From Apostichopus japonicus (Eukaryota; Echinodermata; Holothuroidea; Aspidochirotida; Stichopodidae), in NCBI RefSeq assembly GCF_037975245.1, contig NC_092573.1, positions 18,608,265 through 18,672,264 on the forward strand: a DNA stretch of 64,000 nucleotides. Reading direction: 5' to 3'. The notes beneath the pieces are model-generated. The model was not told the DNA's origin and made no database searches. It saw nothing but the letters and a program-made list of their open reading frames with translations. A program made the translations under genes and the position numbers. Shown here in pieces: positions 37,012 through 49,951 of the stretch (its first letter is position 1; each line of letters begins with the position of its first letter).

Positions 37012-40000
37012 CATTTTGGTGCAGTAATGGTACGCTTACGAGTGTAGAATTGTTCAAAGCCATGTATGGGTAACCAAACTATCAATGGAGCACAAAATTA
37101 GATACTGTATGTCTTGGCAATTCAAGGTAAAAGAAAAATATTCGCAGTCTGTCAAATGTAAATACTATGGATAGAAAACTTTGTTCTTGATAAAATTTAT
37201 TAAAATTATCATAACTGGTTACTTGGTTCATAAATGGGGTAAAGTTGCTATATATGTATTTATATATATATATCTATATATATGTATATTTCATGGTTAT
37301 TACATAGTACATTGTTTAAAATATTTTCCTATATAAATTACTTGAAATTGGCTTTACTCTATAAACGGTGCAACATTGTACTTCCTGTGGTCAAACAACC
37401 CCCCCTAAAAAAAAACAAAGAAGAAGCAGCTTAAAGGAATTACAGTTGCTTTTTATTTGTTACAAAGTTTGCTGTTTCATTTTCCTCACTATTATCTCCG
37501 CCTAGAAATCTTTTGCCCAATTTACCAGCCAGAGAATATTTACAGTTGTATGTATAATTCTGTTCCATCATTCGTTCATACTGTAGAAGATTCGTCATCG
37601 CTTGCTAAACGGTGACCTCCTTTCATCACCAGTTTGCTTTTCATCTGATGACATTGTTACTTTTATCGTCAGTTGCTTTACCTACTGTACAGGTGGTACT
37701 TTTTGTCTATGGAAGATAAGGAGCTCACATAAAAAAAAAATCTATAAAAAAAAACAGCTTTTCGTCTCGATTTTCGTACATCTCAGATACTAATTTCTTC
37801 CGTCAGAGAGAAGTTCATTAGTTTGACTTGCTTCATTTTCCAATATTCCTGTACTCGGAAAAGTAATCCTGGTGGTAAAATCTTAAGAAACCAAGACAAT
37901 CAGTAATTAATGTAAGTACTTGTTATAGACTTTATAGACTGCAATCTTGAGTTTGATACAAAAGCTGACAAGAGTAAGGTCAAAGGTCCTAGCTTTAAGC
38001 TAAAATCATGAGGTGTAAATTTCCCAGGGGATGCATTTTACTTGATTATGTATGACAAGTGTTGTATTGTATAGAATTATTGTAGGTTTATTGAAGGATA
38101 TATGTGTAAGTATAAAGTTGCGATCAAACATAGTCTTATGTTCAAAGAAATTTAAATCCATCTGGATAGGGATGATTTGGGATTTAAAAAATTCTGTGAA
38201 ACACTTTTATGGTCTTTTTAACTATGAAGTAAATTTATCGACTGGACCTGAAAGTTATCCATGTCCAATTGGGCTAAACAGTTATCTCTCTATGTGGTGG
38301 ATACTGTTTCTGAAAACATTTTTGATCATTACTTGACGCACACTGTAGATAAGAACAGTTTTAACATTCAGTGCGTATAACTGGTACAGTGTGGTGGAAT
38401 TTCTTAACTGTGACATTTTATTTGTTTCACAAAAAACCAGAGTCGTACAAATATGTCACAAATCATTTTAACATCAAAACTATATTAAGTTATATTCCAT
38501 TAAGATATAATTAGCAACCAGTAATGAGAGTAATGTTGTCAGTTTTGAACAAATGTGAAAATATTAAATTAAGATCAAAATTTACTCCCCGTGTCTGCAC
38601 CTGTGTGATTCATTTAGATTTTTCTCATGTATGACCAAACAGCTGAAAATGATCAGATCTTTGCACTGAGAAAATCTAGAGCCCAACCGGAATCAAGGAA
38701 TCCACAAATAAAAGAAAATGTATATTAATGAAAGTATGAATATGCATATAGTCTTGAGCAATGAGCAGTAAACAACAGTGAACACATTATGCAAAGCAAA
38801 GGATGTGTTGCAGTAAATGGTAAAATGTACTATTAAATCAAAATGTGGTTGGAGTTCAGAGTAAAAAAATTAAACTTTGTCACTTCCATTACTCCAATGG
38901 AATCAAAGATATGTCAATGTTTGTGTTGATAAAAACATCTTTTGCCAAGGGTGCACACTGAAATGAAGATATTGACTGGATGTCGGATGTTAAGGGTTTA
39001 GAAATCGGTCCAACTGTCGGTGTCTGAAAAGAAGAGTCATTAACCGTAACCATGGTCACAAAGGATAAGCAGTTAGAAAGTTCCATGTACACTTAGTTTG
39101 AACTTATTTGCTAGTTTGAACCCAAAAAATATTAAATATTTGTGGTGCCTGTTTTGGCAGTTACAGTACATAAACATTATACAAGAAATTGACATACTTG
39201 AATGGTTTATTTACTATTAACTCTACATATGAAACTAAGGCTGCAGATTACAGTATCTATGTTGCTGTTCATACTGTAACTTTTTTTTTTGCGAAAGGTT
39301 CTACTCCACCAGGGTTGTTTTTTTTTTGTAGATATCTAAGGGGCCCAATTTTATATATTTATGAAAACATTTGCTCAGACATTTTCATTCAAACAGTTTG
39401 CCAATAAGGTACAGTCTTTGCATTTTTCAAGCAAAGAGCATCAATTATGAAGGTATTTTGGGGGTTATGGGTTATTCTGTATGGGTATGGAATATCATAA
39501 CTAATGTGCTGATGTTATTATCAGCCTAGTTTTGGGAGACCAGGAAAACCTGAACAACATATGGACTCTTCTCATTTTTATTGTGCTTTTGGGATAATGT
39601 GGAGCTGTTGAAAAATTTAGTTGTAATACAGCTTAAAACTAAGATAATGTTGCTCTCCAATGTAAATATCTACTGTAACCTCCCAAAGTGATATCTTCAT
39701 TCTGCTTGTTGGCCAAGCATACATGCTAATTGCTCTGTTGGACCATTTTTATCAATCAAGTCAGGATTTTAATTGTATTAAAATAAATCTTTAGCTAATG
39801 AATGTAAAATTGAATCGTAGTAACATTGCATGCAAGTATAGGACTTACAATGTTTCCATTTATTTAATTTATTAATATTTCAGTCAAGTCTATAGTTAAG
39901 TTGTACCTTGATGCAGGATCGATAAGGACATGGTCTTCCTAGGAATCAGATATTAAATTGAGGTATTTATAATTAAGATTGGTAGTTCAATGCTTGTTGA

Positions 40001-43000
40001 AATTTAAGCAATAAGTGATATTTGTTTGATTGATGGCATGTTTTGGAGGTATTAGGGATATCCCTTCATGTACAGCTAAACTTTCATCCAATGACTAAAG
40101 TGAAGAAAGTGCTTTGGCAATAGGTACCATTTACCATCGATTTCAATTGGTACGATTCGCAGAAGTTACAGTATCGGATATTGACTATGACCAAAATGTA
40201 ATGACCATTTCAAAACTTTTGATAGTGTAAATGACATTCCAGGTCTAAGAATTTTTGTTTTTTCCTCACTTTGTTTAATACTTTATCCAAATTTCTATGA
40301 TTCTAGAAACACTGTATCATTCAGAGTTGTTTCTGAGAGAAAATAACCTTGCTACAAGGAAAGCAGCCTGGACTCATAATAATTTGATTCGGGACTACAA
40401 TGTTATCTGAAGTCAGTTGACATTTGTTACACTGTGTTCTTTCAAACCATTCAAAGCTATGCATGTGGTTTGTCAAGCATACGTTACAGGTATACCTTAA
40501 AGGTACTGAGTGCTACCCATATTCTTCAACAGGCAGAGAAAGGCAAGCTCCTATGGGTCCTCAAGATGAAGGCTTTTCAATGTCAAGGGTCACAAAAACT
40601 TTGCGGCAAAATAATCTAACTTTCTAGTTTTGGGTGGTGCATGCGAAATTAATTAAGTGGGAGGGGAGGGGGGGGGGGAGGAGGAGGTTGCACAAGGTGC
40701 CAAGAGCTCAGGATGGTAATCTGGCACTGCCATTAGGGTATAATTTATTTGCATCGTATTCAACATTTTGTGATATTTCTTGTAGCACATGCCGAGTAGC
40801 ACTGCAGTGACATCTATATCAGGGTACCATTAAATGAGGACATGTTAATGTTGTTTTATTCTTCTCATCAAATTGATGCTTGTTTCTTGCTCATATTTTG
40901 TCTCTCTCTGTTATGGTACAGTATTGTGGATGGTAGTGATTGAGTAGTATTGAATTCATCTTAGAGTTGTTTGTCATTAAGTTTAGCCTAACACTGCCAG
41001 GATTAGTAGATAGTTTAAAGTCCATTGATTTAATCTATTGTAGATTATGAAACATCAGGAGGGGGTGTCTACCTGAATCCTCATCCTTATGTAGGCACAT
41101 ACTACTAATCTTGTACATTCTGATCTATGATATATGTATAAATAGTAATTGTTCACTGATACCAGGTATTACCTTCAATGTAACAAACTTCAATGTTTTT
41201 AGTAGTATAGAGATTTTGATATATCTCTGGCAGTTGGTCCATATACAGTGTATCGTTACTATACTGTTACATTACTCTACTGAATTTAAATCTTCAAGCA
41301 ACCATGGCCAAAAGGCTAATTGCTTAAACTGCACCAAAGAAATATATTAATGGTCTTCCTCCAAGAATCCTGTTAAGACTGATAAAAAAATGCAATGGTC
41401 ACCATAGTAACCTATGCTCAGTTTGATTTCAGTCATTTACAGCAGCAATTCACTGAATATTTCTTCATCACCGGTAAAATAAAATTAAGGGATTAAGACA
41501 TCCCAGCTAAGTTAACTAGAAACCAAATTTTATTCTGAGAAAGACGGATGATCTTCATGCAAATGTTTCTTTCTGTTCAGATATTCAGTGAGGGGGGAAG
41601 GGGAGAGAGATGGCAGAGTGGTTGCTTGGCCGGATAGGGGACATGTTGACCAACTCTTAAAGCCCATCTATGCCTGTGCAATCTGACAAAGTTGAGAGGG
41701 AAAGTTTTAGAGGTCCTTATAGGATATTGAAAGGATACCAGTAGTCTAAGCTCATGGGCAATGGTTCTGATTTTTTTTTTCACAATGTCAAAAAAATGCA
41801 CTCCAAAGTTTTGATGTCCTTACTGATATATCCTGACTTTGAATTTTTTTATACAGGCTTTTGGTTAATTCTGGCCCAGTTGTAGTGATATTTGCTTGAC
41901 TTAATCAAGTAAGTCATTTAAATGCAAGGTCAATGCATGATCTGACATATACATAATATTTGTTATTTGCTCGATAAAGCCTTTTATTAAATCGTGAGAG
42001 ACACTTTTCCTCTTGTCCAACAATGGTGAATGTCCTCATATCTGGCAAAGAGGAATGCCCTAATGTCAAAGTTAATCTTGTCCAACAATAGTGAATGTCT
42101 TCATCTCTGGCAAAGAGGAATGCCCTTATGTCCAACAATTGTGAAGTTAATATTGTCCAACAATAGTGAATGTCCTCATATCCGGCAAAGAGGAATGCCC
42201 TAATGTCCAACAATTGTGGATTTCATCTTGTCCAACAATGGTGAACGTCCTCATGCTTAAAAATGGTGTCCTCATGTCCAACAACGAAGAATGTCCTGCC
42301 AGCAAATTTAGTAACTTGCTCTGTGCTGACAGTGACATTGACCCTACATGTTGTTTGCCTTAAAGTAACATTCCTGATACACTCATATTTCTCTGTTGTA
42401 CATGTATATATATCTTGGAAACCAAAGCTGATAAAAATCATAAATTGCCCTCAAAATCTTTCAATTTTGTTAGACAATCATGATTATCCTAAAATATCAT
42501 TTTTATTCATCCATTTAAAGGTCATCACATCAATCTTAGTCCCAAATTTAAAAAAAAAAAAATTCCATTAAAAAAAAACCTTTCTGGAGGTTTTGACCTT
42601 CAAAGTTATTACCAGTACATTGTGAAACATTCAATCAGATAGTAGACTTGTTTTATTGAGGGTAAGTACATTATGGGTGGTAGGAAAATGCTTTTTGAAG
42701 ATTATGAGTGCTCCTAAGGTGATATGGTAGCAATTTGAGGACAATGCTGATGTCCTATTTGATATTAAACAGTTTTTAAGAGTCAAAGTTGTATAGAAAC
42801 AAGCATGCATGGCAAGGAATCTTCACACTGCTGTCTGCTTTACCAAAGAGTATATTGTCTTTAAATGGTCTAATATCTTATGCACAAAACCGCCATCTAT
42901 GTTAATTAAGGTTCGCATCATTGATATTTGTTATCGTTTTTGTTTTAAATTACGATCTCTTTTATGTAACTTATTCCTGATCTTTGACATCCTTGGAAGG

Positions 43001-44232
43001 TGGATTTGCAGGATGGTGCCAAGTTAAATGTGTAAGAAAATGTAAACTGGAACAATCAAGATAAAATGTTGGGTTGATTAGTAGTCTTTAAACTATGCTT
43101 TATAGACATGAATAATAAAATATATTAAGATAAAAATAAATAGAAAAGTCCATTATGTTCTTGTCTTTATTAAGTCCTGTGGTTATAATGAACATTTCCA
43201 ATTTCTGGTTTTCAAATGACTGAAATCACCACCTGGCACCGTTACAATACATAATTTCATCATTAGAATCTGTAAGTTCTTCTCTCCACATTCCTGACTA
43301 CATCTATTAATCACCTGAACTTTCCACTTTCTTTAACAATAAATACCAAGAGTGAAATGATTTTAATCAGGCAAAGAATAGTTTGCATATGTTAACCGTG
43401 ACTACGGGAGGCTATGCTGATACCAAGAAAGTAGAAAACCCCTTATTTTTTGGAGCTGATTTTGGTTTGATACCTTTTGACACAATCTTGAAATGCCTTT
43501 ATTAAAAGCATATCATTAGCTTGAATGGTCATTTCAAATCAAATGATAAAGGTAAAGCGAACATTTTAGCAATAACTTCTATTTGCATGTGCTTACTAGC
43601 AAGATGGACAAGTGTCTGGAAAACCAAAACTCGGGAGCAAAACTGTCACGACAGAACAGAGACAGAGTTGTTGTCATCTGTTGCCTCTCTCATTAATGGT
43701 CATGGTCCCCATGCCACTATTAAGTTCTTTCCCATCACCTGAATGAGACCAGGACACTGTCAACACAAGTTGATATAATCCAGACAAATATATCACAAGC
43801 TCTTTTCTCTGCTTACATCCTCTCTTTTTTATTGAAAATCAGTTTCATCTCTGTTGTTGGTAGAAAAAAACGAGACCTCTTTGTCAGTGATCTTTACAAA
43901 CCTATATTTTCCCGATATTTCCTGGTGATAAAATATTTAGTTGTACATTTCAGGCATTCTTCCTTCTAATGTAGAAGTTGCAGCACATCTTCTGATCACC
44001 TGCAGTATCTCTCTACCTTGTACTCTGTTGTACTTCTAGTTGTACCCAACATACTGTTACTTGTACTCTCTTAAAGTATCCTCTACTTAAATACTGCTCC
44101 TCATCATATCGGACGAACAGATCCTTGACGTTTGCCGATGATGGTCTATACAGAGCACCATTTTCTTGGGCAGCAGGGCTACAACCTTCTCATGACATCT
44201 AATATTTCTTCAGCTCACACCTTCTGGCCTCT
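37012..44232. other. Convergent 3' flanks of LYSMD3/4 and POLR3G
   Basis: No coding region recognised. It should contain both 3' UTRs. It contains a 42.0-42.3 kb minisatellite and short T- and A-runs. Open frames present are all under 110 codons and without family resemblance. Confidence 0.5.
42008..42300 (+). repeat. Complex minisatellite (GTCCAACAATNGTGAATGTC)
   Basis: Five to six imperfect units made of two alternating modules, CTTGTCCAACAAT-GTGAATG and GGCAAAGAGGAATGCCCTAA. Spacing varies between ~25 and 70 bp. Confidence 0.88.
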
Positions 44233-44319
44233 TCAATAAGTGGGCCCTTCATCAGCTCCATTATCTTCATCCAAGTAATCCTCACCAGGATCAAAATAGC
44301 TCACTTGGTAGTCATCACC
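44233..44319 (-). CDS. POLR3G: POLR3G coding exon 6 and stop
   Basis: 28 codons plus TGA, acceptor TTTTAAAG. It encodes GDDYQVSYFDPGEDYLDEDN with terminal TY, the conserved C-terminus of RPC7. A possible polyadenylation signal for this strand (AATAAA) lies at 43171-43166, which would give a 3' UTR of ~1.1 kb. Confidence 0.92.
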   Translation of the reverse strand, partial: GDDYQVSYFDPGEDYLDEDNGADEGPTY

Positions 44320-47300
44320 CTTTAAAAGGTGGAAAACATTGAGTTGTTTTCCTTTGACTTCACTTTACATTGTGATACCAAACAATGTTAAAATGTCATA
44401 CATGCAACATCACACATCAACTGTTGTATTATCACAATATCTTCTCATATTTAACAAAAAATAATCATAATCTTTTACTTGAATAAATGTCATCATGGTG
44501 ACATCTCCTTTAAAGTCCTCCCCTCTTGTTTTAATCTCACCGTGAGTGAAGTAGGGTGTGATGGAAGGAAATGGGGGGGGGGGAGGGAAGACGGGGAGGG
44601 AGTTGTATATCAGACAGATTCAAACCTTAGTTCACTCTAACAAATAATGCAGTTCATAGCTTGACTAGTCAACTTTCATTTTATATGATACAGAAGACCC
44701 CCCCAAAAAAAACATAAATTGATTCCTCATTAACACCCAATCGGATACAATAATTCTAAAGGGTGCGTTAATTTGATCATTTGGAAATTGTAACCTTTTT
44801 TGAATAACGTTAGATATTCAATTTCTTCAAATTGGAAAAGGGTGCAGTTATAAAGTGAAACGGAATGATTAAAACACTTCCCATCTCATATTTCTTACCT
44901 CTACCTCTTCTTCTTCTGAGTATACTATATCCTCTTCATCTGTCCCCGAGTCCTCACCTTTACCCTCCGCTGCTTTCTTCTGATCCCCTTGGCTTTCCTC
45001 TTCCTTCTTTTCTAAATTCTGAATATTCCAATGATAATTAAAAATAAAACGTGTACAATTTTTTGTTTTTTAATTTTGTATTCACAGATGAGAATATATG
45101 GGAGCAGAAATATGAGGCAGGGGTAGGTGCGAGAGAGAGAGGGCCGGGGGGGGGGGGGGGAGGTGATAGTGAGAATGGGGCAATAGGTATTACCAAACTT
45201 TAACTTTGGAAGTGTAGAAATCTAAGGGTAGTTGAGCCAAGGGTGAGTATAAAGAGCATATTAAACCTAAAATTTATCTTAATCTTCACTTCAGGGGCAT
45301 TATAATGTTTCCAACAATATCCACTCTAAAATATTTGCAATGTACTTTATACATATCCCTCAGTTCAAGCTTTTACAAAGGCTGTCTGAAACAAGAATTT
45401 GATTGCTTTTACAGTCGTTTTTACTAACCATAATTGTTGAACTGTCAAAGATCGATTGACTCCAACATCAGAGTGATGAACTTCCCATTAAAACATGCTC
45501 TTCTGCATTGATCATAATATTTCTAAACATTAAATAAATGGATAAATAACTTATATTCATCTTACCTCCAATGTTTTCACAATTTCCTTCCCGTCAGACT
45601 TTGCAGTGACGTTTGGTTTGACATCTGAAAAGAAATATGCAAAGAGGTTTACTAGATGAAGTATATTTAGGGTTTATTACATTTGCAGTGACAGAGACAT
45701 AGAGTTAACATATTTTATCCAAAGAAAAGGAGGCAAGTTGTCACAGATTGAAAAAGAGTCAAAGAGATAGTTGGGAGGATTTTGCTCTCCTTTGTGAAAT
45801 TTTTTTTTTTTTTTTTGAAGGGTTAACACATGAAGATGGTACCAGATTTGAAGTTCAATCTATATATATGATCAAACAGGTGAAGGGCTGTTACTATTGG
45901 CAATTTGCTTCTCTGTGCTCTGAGCACAGGAGCTGGATTACCTACAAGTTGTCATCCAACGTTACCATCCAAGTGACCAAGCCAAATTACCATCAAGAAA
46001 CTTCTTTTCCACTGAATTTGTTGGAAGTTTGTTGGAAATATCTAACAATCTAAACATTTTTTTTTTAAGTTTATTAATCCAAGACTGCACTCTGATAAAA
46101 CAAGGACATGTCTGAGGACATCCGGACGTATGGTAACACTAACACATAATTTGAAAAAAACAAAATAGCCACATGTGGGAAGTTTTCTTTGGTCAGTGGT
46201 GATGGGAGGGAAACAGCATTTTGGCAGTATGACAGAGATCTTCACTGTAATGCCCATGACACAATCTTAACTCAGAGGTGACTTTGTAAAACATAAAACT
46301 GTTTTTCTATGTGACTTTTCAATTGCTATTTTGTTTGGTTGGATTTTGCCCAATACTCCCCAAATTTCCCATAATCTCCTGATTTTTTAAAATCTATTTT
46401 ATTCATCTCCTATTCCAAGAATTTGTGTTCTGTAAACATTTGAAAATGTTCCCAAAACCAGAGCAAATTTTGCTCTGCTGTATTAGGGGTATTAATTACC
46501 AACCTCGTCTCTTTGAGAGTCTCCTGGTTTTCTGCAAGTAGTTTAGTTCCTTGGGTAAGTTCTTCCAGTTTGGTATCCATTGGTCATCGTTTGTTTGGGA
46601 CTGGTACTTGTCAGAGTAGCGCTGTATGTCTGATATTAGAACATCAATATTCACAGCTTACTGTATATGACATCAAATTTGTACAAGTAAAAGAGTCAGA
46701 CTGCAGGAAAGTTAGACCACTTTAAGTTAAAGGCTTTTCCATGCGTGGGAATAATAAAGACAGTCAGTGACTTCCAGAAGTTACTTTTGAAAAAATGAGA
46801 ATTCTGAATGCTTATGCTAAAAAACTGGAGACTTTAAATATGTACCTTTTTTCTTGTCCAATGGCTTGATGTAAAATGGTGAATCTCTCATACTGCCACG
46901 GAATTCTTGCTTCAGAAGCAACATGTATTCATAAGACTCTCCCGACGCCAAAGGAACTGGTTTAAACTGAAGGGGCTGTTGGAAAATTAAATAAAGTTAA
47001 CTAATCAGACCTCAATTAATTTAACTGTTTTATTTAAAGTTAACTGTCAATTCCATCAAGTCATTAGAGAGTTATGCAACAGTTGAACACATCTTACTTA
47101 TTATAAAACAATCATATTTTCATAAGTTATTTGCCACATGCTGCATATTTTACACAATGATTTGATTGCTAATTCAATTCAATTCAATAATTTTCATAAT
47201 TCCCCAAACGTATCCTAATTGAGAATTTCTGATATTGAAGGACATTGAATGACATTTCCTATCAGACTGCCTTACACTTGCTATAGTTTTTGCATTTAGT

Positions 47301-47872
47301 TGTTTGAAATTTTTTAACTGTCATGTTAATAGAAGAAGGTTCATGAAACTACTGAATACTACTACTAACTGTCTAATACAATGAAAATTGATTTATTGTT
47401 GAAAACAACTTGATACCATTCCAGAAGTAATTACACTCGAATGTGTTACTCACTCAAGAATGAGCATAAACTTAATAATATTGTCATTAGTATATATATC
47501 AAATGATATGCAATTAGCAATTTTGAAACAGGAACCAAAACATACTGGAATGCAAGAATATTAAATTTGAACACTGAATCAAAGAATGCGATGTCATCAA
47601 TGTCCATACCTGAAATTTAGTTTATATTGCAATTCAAGTTTTCTTTTTCAGGCATTGTGCTTGGCATACGAAAAACCTAAAACTAAGGTAGAAGGATGAC
47701 ATGTACATCTTAGCATATAAAGGACATAATAATACAAATGTTAATAAAATACCGGAAAAGGTGGAGGTGGTTGCAAGACGGAAGCTGGTATGGCATCTGC
47801 GCCTCTACCTAGACCAAGCACTTCTGCCGTGTAAGAGAAAGCACTTCCTCTTCCTCTGCCTCGACCAGCCAT
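44233..47872 (-). CDS. POLR3G: RNA polymerase III subunit RPC7 (POLR3G/POLR3GL)
   Basis: Join of 47872-47753, 46975-46846, 46629-46504, 45624-45566, 45018-44899 and 44319-44233. This gives 213 residues against ~220 for vertebrate POLR3G and POLR3GL. The N-terminus MAGRGRGRGSAFSYTAEVLG matches the MAG-(K/R)GRG start of the family. PLQFKPVPLASGESYEYMLL, KQEFRGSMRDSPFYIK, DIQRYSDKY and WIPNWKNLPKEL follow in family order. The second half is acidic (exons 4-5) and the end YFDPGEDYLDEDNGADE with C-terminal TY matches the SYFDDGDDF...EATY tail. Role known: part of the RPC3-RPC6-RPC7 trimer needed for promoter opening and initiation by Pol III in the nucleus. Invertebrates usually have one gene; G versus GL arose in vertebrates. 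Confidence 0.95.
44899..45018 (-). CDS. POLR3G: POLR3G coding exon 5 (acidic)
   Basis: 40 codons, phase 0, acceptor ATTCAG, donor GAG|GTAAGA. Glu/Asp-rich (DSGTDEEDIVYSEEEEVE), as in the acidic domain of all RPC7 proteins. Confidence 0.9.
45566..45624 (-). CDS. POLR3G: POLR3G coding exon 4
   Basis: 59 nt, phase 1 to 0, acceptor TTTCAG, donor GAG|GTAAGA. It encodes a short KSDGKEIVKTLE helix equivalent to the TEDVLKKMEELE segment of vertebrates. Confidence 0.88.
46504..46629 (-). CDS. POLR3G: POLR3G coding exon 3
   Basis: 126 nt, phase 1 to 1, acceptor ATATCAG, donor CGAG|GTTGGT. It encodes DIQRYSDKYQ and DQWIPNWKNLPKELNY, matching DIERYS-(R/K)Y and EWIPDWRRLPRE. Confidence 0.95.
46846..46975 (-). 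CDS. POLR3G: POLR3G coding exon 2
   Basis: 130 nt, acceptor CAACAG, donor AAAG|GTACAT, phase 0 to 1. It encodes FKPVPLASGESYEYMLLLKQ, the core RPC7 motif (YKPVPL--GE-EEYMLALKQ). Confidence 0.95.
47753..47872 (-). CDS. POLR3G: POLR3G coding exon 1
   Basis: 40 codons from ATG, preceded by two UTR bases and a TGTGCAG acceptor-like site, so a non-coding leader exon probably lies upstream. Ends PPPPFP|GTATTT, the conserved PPPLFP motif. Confidence 0.9.
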
Positions 47873-48084
47873 TGCTGCACAAATTATAGTATTAGACCAT
47901 ACCTACAGTAAGATTCAAAAGGGAAGAAATACTGTAATAACAGTGATGCACTTTGGCAATGAATTAAATATTTGATGTTTCTCTTACACTATAATATTAT
48001 ATTGTTTCATTTACTTTTAGATTACATGCAAGACATACAGAGGATTGTTTGCTACTATGATTAGGTACTAATTTAGATTCCGTA

Positions 48085-48212
48085 CCATTCCTAACCCCTA
48101 ACCCTACTACCTAACCCTAATTACTAACCCCTAACCCTATTCCCTACTTCCTAACCCTACTTCCTAACCCCTAACCCTACTTCCTAACCCTAATTCCTAG
48201 CCCCTAGTAAGC
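48085..48212 (+). repeat. Degenerate telomere-like CCCTAA array
   Basis: Some sixteen CCTAACCC or CTAACCCCTAACCCTA-type words, interrupted by CTACTT and ATTAC variants. They lie just upstream of the POLR3G start codon. The CCCTAA/TTAGGG unit is the animal telomere repeat; the interruptions suggest an old interstitial copy or an unrelated look-alike. Confidence 0.8.
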
Positions 48213-48575
48213 TTTCCCATTCATATGGTACGGATTCTAAAGTTAGGCCCGATGATTATGTCAAATTGAACTTGGTCCACATCTCTTTAGTAATCATTTT
48301 CCTGCTGTATTATGTTAATTGCAGTCTTAGTTCCTTCTGGGATTTCATTATAATAAGCCTATATACCAGTACTAGCTATAGGATAGGCCCTAACATACTT
48401 TCTGCAATTGTCAGTGGTCCAGTTTTGGCGACTTCTGCATACATGGTACTCGGTCTATGCGATCAATGAGTAATATGTACACTTTCACTGCTGTTTGATG
48501 ATTTGGAGCTTGCTTCTCTGTGGAGAGCCTTTTCAAAATTATTGAAAATATATGGGGTGGGGGGAGCCTTTGGAG

Positions 48576-49361
48576 GGGTCACACTAATTAGCGTCAACAG
48601 GCCGATTTCACGACAACTCACGACAACTCAAGACAACAAGTTTAAAATACCATCAAATACAATTGATGTTATCAGAGTATATCTGGAAACACGTTTAAAA
48701 CTGACTGGAACCAGCGTGCATACATATTTTTCACGGGAAAAAATGTTTTTCTTCGTAAAAATCGCCAACTTTTTCCTAACGTTGAATTGGACGACGTGAT
48801 GCCATTGCGCTTGCGCAATGGCATTGGACCGAACCATTACACTACAGGTAAGTGCAATTTTTCAATCGAGAATGGTACCCACAAAATAAAATCAGGCAAA
48901 ATGATGGTAAGCAAGACTCTGTAAAGTTGATAATCACATATGTAAATTACAATGGAAAAACAATAAGAAATATTCATTATTTTTAAAACATTAAATAATT
49001 TGATTTGGAGTTCATTCACCATACTTTGGTGCTTTATTACTACGTCAACCCACCTTACCGACACTGTACACAGCAGTTCCCAAACCTAGCACAAACCCAC
49101 CCATATTATAATGGTTCGGTCCGATGGCATTGCGCAAGCGCAATAGCATCACGTCGTCCAATTCAACGTTAGGAAAAAGTTAGCGATTTTTACGACAAAA
49201 ACATTTTTTCCCGTGAAAAATATGTATGCACGCTGGTTCCAGTCAGTTTTAACGGTGTTTCCAGATATACTCTGATAACATTAATTGTATTTGATGGTAG
49301 TTTAAACTTGTTGTCTTGAGTTGTCGTGAAATCGGCCTGTTGACGCTAATTAGTGTGACCG
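48576..49361. mobile_element. 786-bp foldback element with 8-bp target duplication
   Basis: The arms 48577-48837 and 49111-49360 are inverted copies ~250 bp long and about 90% identical by eye (ends GGTCACACTAATTAGCG, inner parts CGATTTCACGACAACTC and GTTGAATTGGACGACGTGAT). The element is flanked by CTTTGGAG at 48568-48575 and 49362-49369. An 8-bp duplication fits hAT or P superfamilies. The interior of ~270 bp has no coding capacity, so it is non-autonomous. Confidence 0.85.
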
Positions 49362-49951
49362 CTTTGGAGCATGGGGGTGGTGGACTCAAATCTAAAAAGG
49401 AAGCTTGGCTAGGTCCAACCTAACTTAAAGAAGCAATAACAAGACATAGAACTCGCATAAATGCTTCTTTTCTCCACCCTACAATTACTTCAGATAACTT
49501 AGGTCTACACCTAGCCTGATCTTCAACTTAGCATAGGGCCTAGGCTAGGCGGCCTACATCAGTATCCTAACTCCTAATGTTATGACAAGTTCACGTTGTC
49601 AACGACAGCCCATAGGCTACAACTAATTAAGCTAGACTGTCCTGTTCGCAGTAGGATAGCCACTTTCTATGTCATTAATAGCTGCTACACTTTACCTCAT
49701 GCCAAATAAAATACTTTATGCATTATTGAAGAAGCGAGGAATGATCCCGAAATCTTACCTAAATTCTCTTGACTTTTGCAATAGGACTCACTGGAAAGTA
49801 CTTATTGCTCCATGTAAAATACAGCAAGAATGGGTTTCACGAAATTTATCTGAATTTTTTTCTTCAAATTGTGGGGTGACCAGAATAGGATGACTGTACT
49901 TGCTAATTTCGAAATAAGTGGGCACACTAACTGAAAGATCGGAGGGTGACG

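Noticed and set aside
43521-43742. 73-codon plus-strand frame with fairly even composition
   Set aside because: Lies opposite the probable POLR3G 3' UTR; no homology recognised and length within chance range.
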